The translations under genes were made by a program, and so were the position numbers. DNA of 64,000 bases, taken from NCBI RefSeq assembly GCF_051401765.1, contig NW_027480423.1, forward strand, positions 12,090,001-12,154,000. Direction: 5' to 3'. The notes beneath the pieces are model-generated. The model was not told the origin of the DNA and made no database searches. It was given only the letters and a program-made list of their open reading frames with translations. Below are positions 10,960 to 24,239 of this stretch, piece by piece (position 1 is the first letter of the stretch; each line of letters opens with the position of its first letter). Source of the DNA: Calliopsis andreniformis (Eukaryota > Arthropoda > Insecta > Hymenoptera > Andrenidae).

Positions 10960-13900
10960 TAAGTTTCATACTGGTTGCAATTATTCGTTTTATACGGTGG
11001 AACCGCTATTGTATTTATATCGTATTTTATGCTTCTGGCGTTGACTTCTTAGGCCGTAACTATTTGGTCTGGTGGAGCAACGCCCTAGAGTGAAGTCTAA
11101 GTTTCCCGGAACGTAGAATTGGCCATCACTTTCAAACTGGTTGCAATTATTCCTGATATATGATGGAAACACTGTTGTATTTTTTTTGCATTTTATGGTT
11201 CGGGCGTTGACTTCTAAGGCCCTAACTATTCAATCTGTTGGAGCAACGCCCTAGGGTGAAGCCTAGGTTGCTCGGAAAGTAGAAATGACCATAAGTTTCA
11301 TACTGGCTGCAATTATTCGTTTTATACGATGGAAAAACTGTTGTATTTATATTGTATTTTATGCTTCTGGCGTTGACTTCTAAGGCACTATCTATTCGGT
11401 CTGGTGGAGCAACGCGCTGGAGTGAAAACTAGGTTGCCCGGAACGTAGAATTGGCCATCACTTTCAAACTGGTGGCAATTATTCCTGATATATGATGGAA
11501 ACACTGTTATATTTTTTTTGCATTTTATGGTACGGGCGTTGACTTCTAAGGCCCTAACTATTCAATCTGTTGGAGCAACGCCCTAGGGTGAAGCCTAGGT
11601 TGCTCGGAAAGTAGAAATGACCGTAAGTTTCATACTGGTTGCAATTATTCGTTTTATACGATGGAAAAACTGTTGTATTTATATTGTATTTTATGCTTCT
11701 GGCGTAGACTTCTAAGGCACTATCTATTCGGTCTGGTGGAGCAACGCCCTAGAGCGAAGCCTAGGTTGCCCGGAACGTAGAATTGGCCATCACTTCCAAA
11801 CTGGTTGCAATTATTCCTATTATATGATGGAAACACTGTTGTATTTTTCTTGCATTTTATGCATCGGGCGTTGACTTCTAAGGCTCTAACTATTCAATCT
11901 GTTGGAGCGACACCCTAGGGTGAAGCCTAGCTTGCTCGGAAAGTAGAAGTGACCATAAGTTTCATACTGGTTGCAATTATTCGTTTTATACGGTGGAACA
12001 GCTATTGTATTTATATCGTATTTTATGCTTCTGGCGTTGACTTCTTAGGCCGTAACTATTTGGTCTGGTGGAGCAACGCCCTAGAGTGAAGTCTAGGTTT
12101 CCCGGAACGTAGAATTGGCCATCACTTTCAAACTGGTTGCAATTATTCCTGATATATGATGGAAACACTGTTGTATTTTTTTTGCATTTTATGGTTCGGG
12201 CGTTGACTTCTAAGGCCCTAACTATTCAATCTGTTGGAGCAACGCCCTAGGGTGAAGCCTAGGTGGCTCGGACAGTAGAAATGACCATAAGTTTCATACT
12301 GGCTGCAATTATTCGTTTTATACGATGGAAAAACTGTTGTATTTATATTGTATTTTATGCTTCTGGCGTAGACTTCTAAGGCACTATCTATTCGATCTGG
12401 TGGAGCAACGCCCTAGAGTGAAGCCTACGTTGCCTGGAACGTAGAATTGGCCATCACTTTCAAACTGGTTGCAATTATTCCTGTTATATGATAGATACAC
12501 TGTTGTATTTTTACTGCATTTTATGCTTCGGGCGTTGACTTCTAAGGCCCTAACTATTCAATCTGTTGGAGCAACGCCATAGGGTCAAGCCTAGCTTGCT
12601 CGGAAAGTAGAAATGACCATAAGTTTCATACTGGTTGCAATTATTCGTTTTATATGATGGAAATGCTGTGGTATTTATATCGTATTTTATGCTTCTGGCG
12701 TTGACTTCTTAGGCCGTAACTATTCGGTCTGGTGGAGCAACGCGCTGGAGTGAAACCTAGGTTGCCCGGAACGTAGGATTGGCCATCACTTTCAAACTGG
12801 TTGCAATTATTCCTGATATATGATGGAAACACTGTTGTATTTTTTTTGCATTTTATGTTTCGGGCGTTGACTTCTAAGGCCCTAACTATTCAATCTGTTG
12901 GAGCAACACCCTAGGGTGAAGCCTAGCTTGCTCGGAAAGTAGAAGTGACCATAAGTTTCATACTGGTTGCAATTATTCGTTTCATACGGTGGAAAAACTG
13001 TTGTATTTATATTGTATTTTATGCTTCTGGCGTTGACGTCTAAGGCACTAACTACTCGATCTGGTGGAGCAACGCCCTAGAGTGAAGCCTAGGTTGCCCG
13101 GAACGTAGAATTGGCCATCACTTCCAAACTGGTTGCAATTATTCCTGTTATATGATAGATTCACTGTTGTATTTTTACTGCATTTTATGCTTCGGGCGTT
13201 GACTTCTAAGGCCCTAACTATTCAATCTGTTGGAGCAACACCCTAGGGTGAAGCCTAGCTTGCTCGGAAAGTAGAAGTGACCATAGGTTTCATACTGGTT
13301 GCAATTATTCGTTTTATACGGTGGAACAGCTATTGTATTTATATCGTATTTTATGCTTCTGGCGTTGACTTCTTAGGCCGTAACTATTTGGTCTGGTGGA
13401 GCAACGCCCTAGAGTGAAGTCTAGGTTTCCCGGTACGTAGAATTGGCCATCACTTTCAAACTGGTTGCAATTATTCCTGATATATGATGGAAACACTGTT
13501 GTATTTTTTTTGCATTTTATGCATCGGGCGTTGACTTCTAAGGCTCTAACTATTCAATCTGTTGGAGCAACACCCTAGGGTGAAGCCTAGCTTGCTCGGA
13601 AAGTAGGAGTGACCATAAGTTTCATACTGGTTGCAATTATTCGTTTTATACGGTGGAACAGCTATTGTATTTATATCGTATTTTATGCTTCTGGCGTTGA
13701 CTTCTTAGGCCGTAACTATTTGGTCTGGTGGAGCAACGCCCTAGAGTGAAGTCTAGGTTTCCCGGAACGTAGAATTGGCCATCACTTTCAAACTGGTTGC
13801 AATTATTCCTGATATATGATGGAAACACTGTTGTATTTTTTTTGCATTTTATGGTTCGGGCGTTGACTTCTAAGGTCCTGACTATTCAATCTGTTGGAGC

Positions 13901-14279
13901 AACGCCCTAGGGTGAAGCCTAGGTGGCTCGGACAGTAGAAATGACCATAAGTTTCATACTGGCTGCAATTATTCGTTTTATACGATGGAAAAACTGTTGT
14001 ATTTATATTGTATTTTATGCTTCTGGCGTAGACTTCTAAGGCACTATCTATTCGATCTGGTGGAGCAACGCCCTAGAGCGAAGCCTAGGTTGTCCGGAAC
14101 GTAGAATTGGCCATCACTTCCAAACTGGTTGCAATTATTCCTATTATATGATGGAAACACTGTTGTATTTTTCTTGCATTTTATGCATCGGGCGTTGACT
14201 TCTAAGGCTCTAACTATTCAATCTGTTGGAGCAACACCCTAGGGTGAAGCCTAGCTTGCTCGGAAAGTAGAAGCGACCA
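10960..14279 (+). repeat. 24-mer block, copy 2, diverging after 12.40 kb
   Basis: The first part, to about 12,400, repeats the block at 6,977 with the same private variants. After that the order changes to A4, B3, A3, B1, a chimeric A, B3, A2, a B1/B2 chimera, A2, B1, A1, B2. The chimeric A at about 12,952 carries TTTCATACGGTGG of A2 joined to the GAAAAACTG and GACGTC of A4. The B chimera near 13,500 has the B1 T-run followed by B2 TGCATCGGG. These are probable exchange junctions. Confidence 0.72.
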
Positions 14280-16935
14280 TAAGTTTCATACTGGTTGCAA
14301 TTATTCGTTTTATACGGTGGAACAGCTATTGTATTTATATCGTATTTTATGCTTCTGGCGTTGACTTCTTAGGGCGTAACTATTTGGTCTGGTGAAGCAA
14401 CGCCCTAGAGTGAAGTCTAGGTTTCCCGGAACGTAGAATTGGCCATCACTTTCAAACTGGTTGCAATTATTCCTGATATATGATGGAAACACTGTTGTAT
14501 TTTTTTTGCATTTTATGGTTCGGGCGTTGACTTCTAAGGCCCTAACTATTCAATCTGTTGGAGCAACGCCCTAGGGTGAAGCCTAGGTGGCTCGGAAAGT
14601 AGAAATGACCATAAGTTTCATACTGGCTGCAATTATTCGTTTTATACGATGGAAAAACTGTTGTATTTATATTGTATTTTATGCTTCTGGCGTTGACGTC
14701 TAAGGCACTAACTACTCGATCTGGTGGAGCAACGCCCTAGAGTGAAGCCTAGGTTGCCCGGAACGTGGAATTGGCCATCACTTTCAAACTGGTTGCAATT
14801 ATTCCTGTTATATGATAGATTCACTGTTGTATTTTTACTGCATTTTATGCTTCGGGCGTTGAATTCTAAGGCCCTAACTATTCAATCTGTTGGAGCAACG
14901 CCATAGGGTCAAGCCTAGCTTGCTCGGAAAGTAGAAATGACCATAAGTTTCATACTGGTTGCAATTATTCGTTTTATATGATGGAAATGCTGTTGTATTT
15001 ATATCGTATTTTATGCTTCTGGCGTTGACTTCTTAGGCCGTAACTATTCGGTCTGGTGGAGCAACGCGCTGGAGTGAAACCTAGGTTGCCCGGAACGCAG
15101 AATTGGCCATCACTTTCAAACTGGTTGCAATTATTCCTGATATATGATGGAAACACTGTTGTATTTTTTTTGCATTTTATGTTTCGGGCGTTGACTTCTA
15201 AGGCCCTAACTATTCAATCTGTTGGAGCAACACCCTAGGGTGAAGCCTAGCTTGCTCGGAAAGTAGAAGTGACCATAAGTTTCATACTGGTTGCAATTAT
15301 TCGTTTCATACGGTGGAACAGCTATTGTATTTATATCGTGTTTTATGCTTCTGGCGTTGACTTCTTAGGCCGTAACTATTTGGTCTGGTGGAGCAACGCC
15401 CTAGAGTGAAGTCTAGGTTTCCCGGAACGTAGAATTGGCCATCACTTTCAAACTGGTTGTAATTATTCCTGATATATGATGGAAACACTGTTGTATTTTT
15501 TTTGCATTTTATGGTTCGGGCGTTGACTTCTAAGGCCCTAACTATTCAATCTGTTGGAGCAACGCCCTAGGGTGAAGCCAAGGTTGCTCGGAAAGTAGAA
15601 ATGACCATAAGTTTCATACTGACTGCAATTATTCGTTTTATACGATGGAAAAACTGTTGTATTTATATTGTATTTTATGCTTCTGGCGTTGACTTCTAAG
15701 GCACTATCTATTCGGTCTGGTGGAGCAACGCGCTGGAGTGAAACCTAGGTTGCCCGCAACGTAGAATTGGCCATCACTTTCAAACTGGTTGCAATTATTC
15801 CTGATATATGATGGAAACACTGTTGTATTTTTTTTGCATTTTATGGTACGGGCGTTGACTTCTAAGGCCCTAACTATTCAATCTGTTGGAGCAACGCCCT
15901 AGGGTGAAGCCTAGGTTGCTCGGAAAGTAGAAATGACCATAAGTCTCATACTGGTTGCAATTATTCGTTTTATACGATGGAAAAACTGTTGTATTTATAT
16001 TGTAGTTTATGCTTCTGGCGTTGACTTCTAAGGCACTATCTACTCGATCTGGTGGAGCAACGCCCTAGAGCGAAGCCTAGGTTGCCCGGAACGTAGAATT
16101 GGCCATCACTTCCAAACTGGTTGCAATTATTCCTATTATATGATGGAAACACTGTTGTATTTTTCTTGCATTTTATGCATCGGGCGTTGACTTCTAAGGC
16201 TCTAACTATTCAATCTGTTGGAGCAACACCCTAGGGTGAAGCCTAGCTTGCTCGGAAAGTAGAAGTGACCATAAGTTTCATACTGGTTGCAATTATTCGT
16301 TTTATACGGTGGAACAGCTATTGTATTTATATCGTATTTTATGCTTCTGGCGTTGACTTCTTAGGCCGTAACTATTTGGTCTGGTGGAGCAACGCCCTAG
16401 AGTGAAGTCTAGGTTTCCCGGAACGTAGAATTGGCCATCACTTTCAAACTGGTTGCAATTATTCCTGATATATGATGGAAACACTGTTGTATTTTTTTTG
16501 CATTTTATGGTACGGGCGTTGACTTCTAAGGCCCTAACTATTCAATCTGTTGGAGCAACGCCCTAGGGTGAAGCCTAGGTGGCTCGGACAGTAGAAATGA
16601 CCATAAGTTTCATACTGGCTGCAATTATTCGTTTTATACGATGGAAAAACTGTTGTATTTATATTGTATTTTATGCTTCTGGCGTAGACTTCTAAGGCAC
16701 TATCTATTCGATCTGGTGGAGCAACGCCCTAGAGCGAAGCCTAGGTTGCCCGGAACGTAGAATTGGCCATCACTTCCAAACTGGTTGCAATTATTCCTAT
16801 TATATGCTGGAAACACTGTTGTATTTTTCTTGCATTTTATGCATCGGGCGTTGACTTCTAAGGCTCTAACTATTCAATCTGTTGGAGCAACACCCTAGGG
16901 TGAAGCCTAGCTTGCTCGGAAAGTAGAAGTGACCA
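14280..16935 (+). repeat. 16-mer higher-order repeat, copy 1 (2,656 bp)
   Basis: Begins with an A2 monomer carrying the private GGTGAAGCAACG (14,391) in place of GGTGGAGC. It includes an A4/B3 dimer with GGCGTTGAATTC and an A monomer with GTGTTTTATGC. The same marker appears at 17,047 and 19,039, defining two further copies. A private base, GTAGTTTATGC near 16,004, is found only here. Confidence 0.85.
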
Positions 16936-18927
16936 TAAGTTTCATACTGGTTGCAATTATTCGTTTTATACGGTGGAACAGCTATTGTATTTATATCGTA
17001 TTTTATGCTTCTGGCGTTGACTTCTTAGGGCGTAACTATTTGGTCTGGTGAAGCAACGCCCTAGAGTGAAGTCTAGGTTTCCCGGAACGTAGAATTGGCC
17101 ATCACTTTCAAACTGGTTGCAATTATTCCTGATATATGATGGAAACACTGTTGTATTTTTTTTGCATTTTATGGTTCGGGCGTTGACTTCTAAGGCCCTA
17201 TCTATTCAATCTGTTGGAGCAACGCCCTAGGGTGAAGCCTAGGTGGCTCGGAAAGTAGAAATGACCATAAGTTTCATACTGGCTGCAATTATTCGTTTTA
17301 TACGATGGAAAAACTGTTGTATTTATATTGTATTTTATGCTTCTGGCGTTGACGTCTAAGGCACTAACTACTCGATCTGGTGGAGCAACGCCCTAGAGTG
17401 AAGCCTAGGTTGCCCGGAACGTGGAATTGGCCATCACTTTCAAACTGGTTGCAATTATTCCTGTTATATGATAGATTCACTGTTGTATTTTTACTGCATT
17501 TTATGCTTCGGGCGTTGAATTCTAAGGCCCTAACTATTCAATCTGTTGGAGCAACGCCATAGGGTCAAGCCTAGCTTGCTCGGAAAGTAGAAATGACCAT
17601 AAGTTTCATACTGGTTGCAATTATTCGTTTTATATGATGGAAATGCTGTTGTATTTATATCGTATTTTATGCTTCTGGCGTTGACTTCTTAGGCCGTAAC
17701 TATTCGGTCTGGTGGAGCAACGCGCTGGAGTGAAACCTAGGTTGCCCGGAACGCAGAATTGGCCATCACTTTCAAACTGGTTGCAATTATTCCTGATATA
17801 TGATGGAAACACTGTTGTATTTTTTTTGCATTTTATGTTTCGGGCGTTGACTTCTAAGGCCCTAACTATTCAATCTGTTGGAGCAACACCCTAGGGTGAA
17901 GCCTAGCTTGCTCGGAAAGTAGAAGTGACCATAAGTTTCATACTGGTTGCAATTATTCGTTTCATACGGTGGAACAGCTATTGTATTTATATCGTGTTTT
18001 ATGCTTCTGGCGTTGACTTCTTAGGCCGTAACTATTTGGTCTGGTGGAGCAACGACCTAGAGTGAAGTCTAGGTTTCCCGGAACGTAGAATTGGCCATCA
18101 CTTTCAAACTGGTTGTAATTATTCCTGATATATGATGGAAACACTGTTGTATTTTTTTTGCATTTTATGGTTCGGGCGTTGACTTCTAAGGCCCTAACTA
18201 TTCAATCTGTTGGAGCAACGCCCTAGGGTGAAGCCTAGGTTGCTCGGAAAGTAGAAATGACCATAAGTTTCATACTGACTGCAATTATTCGTTTTATACG
18301 ATGGAAAAACTGTTGTATTTATATTGTATTTTATGCTTCTGGCGTTGACTTCTAAGGCACTATCTATTCGGTCTGGTGGAGCAACGCGCTGGAGTGAAAC
18401 CTAGGTTGCCCGGAACGTAGAATTGGCCATCACTTTCAAACTGGTTGCAATTATTCCTGATATATGATGGAAACACTGTTGTATTTTTTTTGCATTTTAT
18501 GGTACGGGCGTTGACTTCTAAGGCCCTAACTATTCAATCTGTTGGAGCAACGCCCTAGGGTGAAGCCTAGGTTGCTCGGAAAGCAGAAATGACCATAAGT
18601 CTCATACTGGTTGCAATTATTCGTTTTATACGATGGAAAAACTGTTGTATTTATATTGTATTTTATGCTTCTGGCGTAGACTTCTAAGGCACTATCTATT
18701 CGATCTGGTGGAGCAACGCCCTAGAGCGAAGCCTAGGTTGCCCGGAACGTAGAATTGGCCATCACTTCCAAACTGGTTGCAATTATTCCTATTATATGCT
18801 GGAAACACTGTTGTATTTTTCTTGCATTTTATGCATCGGGCGTTGACTTCTAAGGCTCTAACTATTCAATCTGTTGGAGCAACACCCTAGGGTGAAGCCT
18901 AGCTTGCTCGGAAAGTAGAAGTGACCA
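16936..18927 (+). repeat. 12-mer, copy 2 with 664-bp deletion (1,992 bp)
   Basis: Matches the preceding 16-mer but is four monomers shorter. The A1 monomer at about 18,594 begins like the 15.94-kb monomer (AGTCTCATACTGGTTGC) and continues like the 16.6-kb monomer (GGCGTAGAC, CTATTCG). This pinpoints the missing 664 bp between those two. The next B2 carries TATATGCTGG, shared with 16,801 at an offset of 1,992, which confirms the junction. Confidence 0.85.
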
Positions 18928-21583
18928 TAAGTTTCATACTGGTTGCAATTATTCGTTTTATACGGTGGAACAGCTATTGTATTTATATCGTATTTTATGC
19001 TTCTGGCGTTGACTTCTTAGGGCGTAACTATTTGGTCTGGTGAAGCAACGCCCTAGAGTGAAGTCTAGGTTTCCCGGAACGTAGAATTGGCCATCACTTT
19101 CAAACTGGTTGCAATTATTCCTGATATATGATGGAAACACTGTTGTATTTTTTTTGCATTTTATGGTTCGGGCGTTGACTTCTAAGGCCCTAACTATTCA
19201 ATCTGTTGGAGCAACGCCCTAGGGTGAAGCCTAGGTGGCTCGGAAAGTAGAAATGACCATAAGTTTCATACTGGCTGCAATTATTCGTTTTATACGATGG
19301 AAAAACTGTTGTATTTATATTGTATTTTATGCTTCTGGCGTTGACGTCTAAGGCACTAACTACTCGATCTGGTGGAGCAACGCCCTAGAGTGAAGCCTAG
19401 GTTGCCCGGAACGTGGAATTGGCCATCACTTTCAAACTGGTTGCAATTATTCCTGTTATATGATAGATTCACTGTTGTATTTTTACTGCATTTTATGCTT
19501 CGGGCGTTGAATTCTAAGGCCCTAACTATTCAATCTGTTGGAGCAACGCCATAGGGTCAAGCCTAGCTTGCTCGGAAAGTAGAAATGACCATAAGTTTCA
19601 TACTGGTTGCAATTATTCGTTTTATATGATGGAAATGCTGTTGTATTTATATCGTATTTTATGCTTCTGGCGTTGACTTCTTAGGCCGTAACTATTCGGT
19701 CTGGTGGAGCAACGCGCTGGAGTGAAACCTAGGTTGCCCGGAACGCAGAATTGGCCATCACTTTCAAACTGGTTGCAATTATTCCTGATATATGATGGAA
19801 ACACTGTTGTATTTTTTTTGCATTTTATGTTTCGGGCGTTGACTTCTAAGGCCCTAACTATTCAATCTGTTGGAGCAACACCCTAGGGTGAAGCCTAGCT
19901 TGCTCGGAAAGTAGAAGTGACCATAAGTTTCATACTGGTTGCAATTATTCGTTTCATACGGTGGAACAGCTATTGTATTTATATCGTGTTTTATGCTTCT
20001 GGCGTTGACTTCTTAGGCCGTAACTATTTGGTCTGGTGGAGCAACGACCTAGAGTGAAGTCTAGGTTTCCCGGAACGTAGAATTGGCCATCACTTTCAAA
20101 CTGGTTGTAATTATTCCTGATATATGATGGAAACACTGTTGTATTTTTTTTGCATTTTATGGTTCGGGCGTTGACTTCTAAGGCCCTAACTATTCAATCT
20201 GTTGGAGCAACGCCCTAGGGTGAAGCCTAGGTTGCTCGGAAAGTAGAAATGACCATAAGTTTCATACTGACTGCAATTATTCGTTTTATACGATGGAAAA
20301 ACTGTTGTATTTATATTGTATTTTATGCTTCTGGCGTTGACTTCTAAGGCACTATCTATTCGGTCTGGTGGAGCAACGCGCTGGAGTGAAACCTAGGTTG
20401 CCCGGAACGTAGAATTGGCCATCACTTTCAAACTGGTTGCAATTATTCCTGATATATGATGGAAACACTGTTGTATTTTTTTTGCATTTTATGGTACGGG
20501 CGGTGACTTCTAAGGCCCTAACTATTCAATCTGTTGGAGCAACGCCCTAGGGTGAAGCCTAGGTTGCTCGGAAAGTAGAAATGACCATAAGTCTCATACT
20601 GGTTGCAATTATTCGTTTTATACGATGGAAAAACTGTTGTATTTATATTGTATTTTATGCTTCTGGCGTTGACTTCTAAGGCACTATCTACTCGATCTGG
20701 TGGAGCAACGCCCTAGAGCGAAGCCTAGGTTGCCCGGAACGTAGAATTGGCCATCACTTCCAAACTGGTTGCAATTATTCCTATTATATGATGGAAACAC
20801 TGTTGTATTTTTCTTGCATTTTATGCATCGGGCGTTGACTTCTAAGGCTCTAACTATTCAATCTGTTGGAGCAACACCCTAGGGTGAAGCCTAGCTTGCT
20901 CGGAAAGTAGAAGTGACCATAAGTTTCATACTGGTTGCAATTATTCGTTTTATACGGTGGAACAGCTATTGTATTTATATCGTATTTTATGCTTCTGGCG
21001 TTGACTTCTTAGGCCGTAACTATTTGGTCTGGTGGAGCAACGCCCTAGAGTGAAGTCTAGGTTTCCCGGAACGTAGAATTGGCCATCACTTTCAAACTGG
21101 TTGCAATTATTCCTGATATATGATGGAAACACTGTTGTATTTTTTTTGCATTTTATGGTTCGGGCGTTGACTTCTAAGGCCCTAACTATTCAATCTGTTG
21201 GAGCAACGCCCTAGGGTGAAGCCTAGGTGGCTCGGACAGTAGAAATGACCATAAGTTTCATACTGGCTGCAATTATTCGTTTTATACGATGGAAAAACTG
21301 TTGTATTTATATTGTATTTTATGCTTCTGGCGTAGACTTCTAAGGCACTATCTATTCGATCTGGTAGAGCAACGCCCTAGAGCGAAGCCTAGGATGCCCG
21401 GAACGTAGAATTGGCCATCACTTCCAAACTGGTTGCAATTATTCCTATTATATGATGGAAACACTGTTGTATTTTTCTTGCATTTTATGCATCGGGCGTT
21501 GACTTCTAAGGCTCTAACTATTCAATCTGTTGGAGCAACACCCTAGGGTGAAGCCTAGCTTGCTCGGAAAGTAGAAGTGACCA
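18928..21583 (+). repeat. 16-mer higher-order repeat, copy 3 (2,656 bp)
   Basis: Restores the full 16-monomer order of the 14.28-kb unit. The AGTCTCATACTGG monomer at 20.59 kb aligns with 15.94 kb at an offset of 4,648 and is followed by the four monomers missing from the middle copy. It shares CAACGACCTAG with the middle copy but not with the first, so the copies do not sort into a simple one-step history. Confidence 0.83.
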
Positions 21584-24239
21584 TAAGTTTCATACTGGTT
21601 GCAATTATTCGTTTTATACGGTGGAACAGCTATTGTATTTATATCGTATTTTATGCTTCTGGCGTTGACTTCTTAGGGCGTAACTATTTGGTCTGGTGGA
21701 GCAACGCCCTAGAGTGAAGTCTAGGTTTCCCGGAACGTAGTATTGGCCATCACTTTCAAACTGGTTGCAATTATTCCTGATATATGATGGAAACACTGTT
21801 GTATTTTTTTTGCATTTTATGGTTCGGGCGTTGACTTCTAAGGCCCTAACTATTCAATCTGTTGGAGCAACGCCCTAGGGTGAAGCCTAGATGGCTGGGA
21901 AAGTAGAAATGACCATAAGTTTCATACTGGCTGCAATTATTCGTTTTAGACGATGGAAAAACTGTTGTATTTATATTGTATTTTATGCTTCTGGCGTTGA
22001 CGTCTAAGGCACTAACTACTCGATCTGGTGGAGCAACGCCCTAGAGTGAAGCCTAGGTTGCCTCGAACGTAGAATTGGCCATCACTTTCAAACAGGTTGC
22101 AATTATTCCTGTTATATGATAGATACACTGTTGTATTTTTACTGCATTTTATGCTTCGGGCGTTGACTTCTAAGGCCCTAACTATTCAATCTGTTGGAGC
22201 AACGCCCTAGGGTGAAGCCTAGGTGGCTCGGACAGTAGAAATGACCATATGTTTCATACTGGCTGCAATTATTCGTTTTATACGATGGAAAAACTGTTGT
22301 ATTTATATTGTATTTTATGCTTCTGGCGTTGACTTCTTAGGCCGTAACTATTTGGTCTGGTGGAGCAACGCCCTAGAGTGAAGTCTAGGTTTCCCGGAAC
22401 GTAGAATTGGCCATCACTTCCAAACTGGTTGCAGTTATTCCTATTATATGATGGAAACACTGTTGTATTTTTCTTGCATTTTATGCATCGGGCGTTGACT
22501 TCTAAGGCTCTAACTATTCAATCTGTTGGAGCAACACCCTAGGGTGAAGCCTAGCTTGCTCGGAAAGTAGAAGTGACCATAAGTTTCATACTGGTTGCAA
22601 TTATTCGTTTTATACGGTGGAACAGCTATTGTATTTATATCGTATTTTATGCTTCTGGCGTTGACTTCTTAGGGCGTAACTATTTGGTCTGGTGGAGCAA
22701 CGCCCTAGAGTGAAGTCTAGGTTTCCCGGAACGTAGAATTGGCCATCACTTTCAAACTGGTTGCAATTATTCCTGATATATGATGGAAACACTGTTGTAT
22801 TTTTTTTGCATTTTATGGTTCGGGCGTTGACTTCTAAGGCCCTAACTATTCAATCTGTTGGAGCAACGCCCTAGGGTGAAGCCTAGGTTGCTCGGAAAGT
22901 AGAAATGACCATAAGTTTCATACTGGCTGCAATTATTCGTTTTATACGATGGAAAAACTGTTGTATTTATATTGTATTTTATGCTTCTGGCGTTGACGTC
23001 TAAGGCACTAACTACTCGATCTGGTGGAGCAACGCCCTAGAGTGAAGCCTAGGTTGCCCGGAACGTAGAATTGGCCATCACTTTCAAACTGGTTGCAATT
23101 ATTCCTGATATATGATGGAAACACTGTTGTATTTTTTTTGCATTTTATGGTTCGGGCGTTGACTTCTAAGGCCCTAACTATTCAATCTGTTGGAGCAACG
23201 CCCTAGGGTGAAGCCTAGGTGGCTCGGAAAGTAGAAATGACAATAAGTTTCATACTGGCTGCAATTATTCGTTTTATACGATGGAAAAACTTTTGTATTT
23301 ATATTGTATTTTATGCTTCTGGCGTTGACTTCTAAGGCACTATCTACTCGATCTGGTGGAGCAACGCCCTAGAGCGAAGCCTAGGTTGCCGGGAACGTAG
23401 AATTGGCCATCACTTCCAAACTGGTTGCAATTATTCCTGTTATATGGTGGAAACACTGTTGTATTTTTCTTGCATTTTATGCATCGGGCGTTGACTTCTA
23501 AGGCCCTAACTATTCAATCTGTTGGAGCAACACCCTAGGGTGAAGCCTAGCTTGCTCGGAAAGTAGAAGTGACCATAAGTTTCATACTGGTTGCAATTAT
23601 TCGTTTTATACGGTGGAACAGCTATTGTTTTTATATCGTATTTTATGCTTCTGGCGTTGACTTCTTAGGCCGTAACTATTTGGTCTGGTGGAGCAACGCC
23701 CTAGAGTGAAGTCTAGGTTTCCCGGAACGTAGAATTGGCCATCACTTTCAAACTGGTTGCAATTATTCCTGATATATGATGGAAACACTGTTGTATTTTT
23801 TTTGCATTTTATGGTTCGGGCGTTGACTTCTAAGGCCCTAACTATTCAATCTGTTGGAGCAACGCCCTATGGTGAAGCCTAGGTTGCTCAGAAAGTAGAA
23901 ATGACCATAAGTTTCATACTGGCTGCAATTATTCGTTTTATACGATGGAAAAACTGTTGTATTTATATTGTATTTTATGCTTCTGGCGTTGACGTCTAAG
24001 GCACTAACTACTCGATCTGGTGGACCAACGCCCTAGAGTGAAGCCTAGGTTGCCTGGAACGTAGAATTGGCCATCACTTTCAAACTGGTTGCAATTATTC
24101 CTGTTATATGATAGATACACTGTTGTATTTTTACTGCATTTTATGCTTCGGGCGTTGACTTCTAAGGCCCTAACTATTCAATCTGTGGGAGCAACGCCAT
24201 AGGGTCAAGCCTAGCTTTCTCGGAATGTAGAAATGACCA
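21584..24239 (+). repeat. Mixed A/B HOR stretch
   Basis: Sixteen monomers of Domain I subtypes: A2, B1, A4, B3, an A1/A2 chimera, B2, A2, B1, A4, B1, A1, B2, A2, B1, A4, B3. The chimera at about 22,248 starts as A1 (GATGGAAAAACTG) and ends as A2 (TTCTTAGGCC, GAAGTCTAGG). I see no clean long tandem duplication inside this stretch. Confidence 0.7.

Noticed and set aside
14280..21583. Assembly duplication as the full explanation of the 2656/1992/2656 triplet
   Set aside because: The copies differ by private substitutions (GTAGTTTATGC, CAACGACCTAG, TATATGCTGG) and by a clean 664-bp junction. That favours real copies, although long-read confirmation is still needed.
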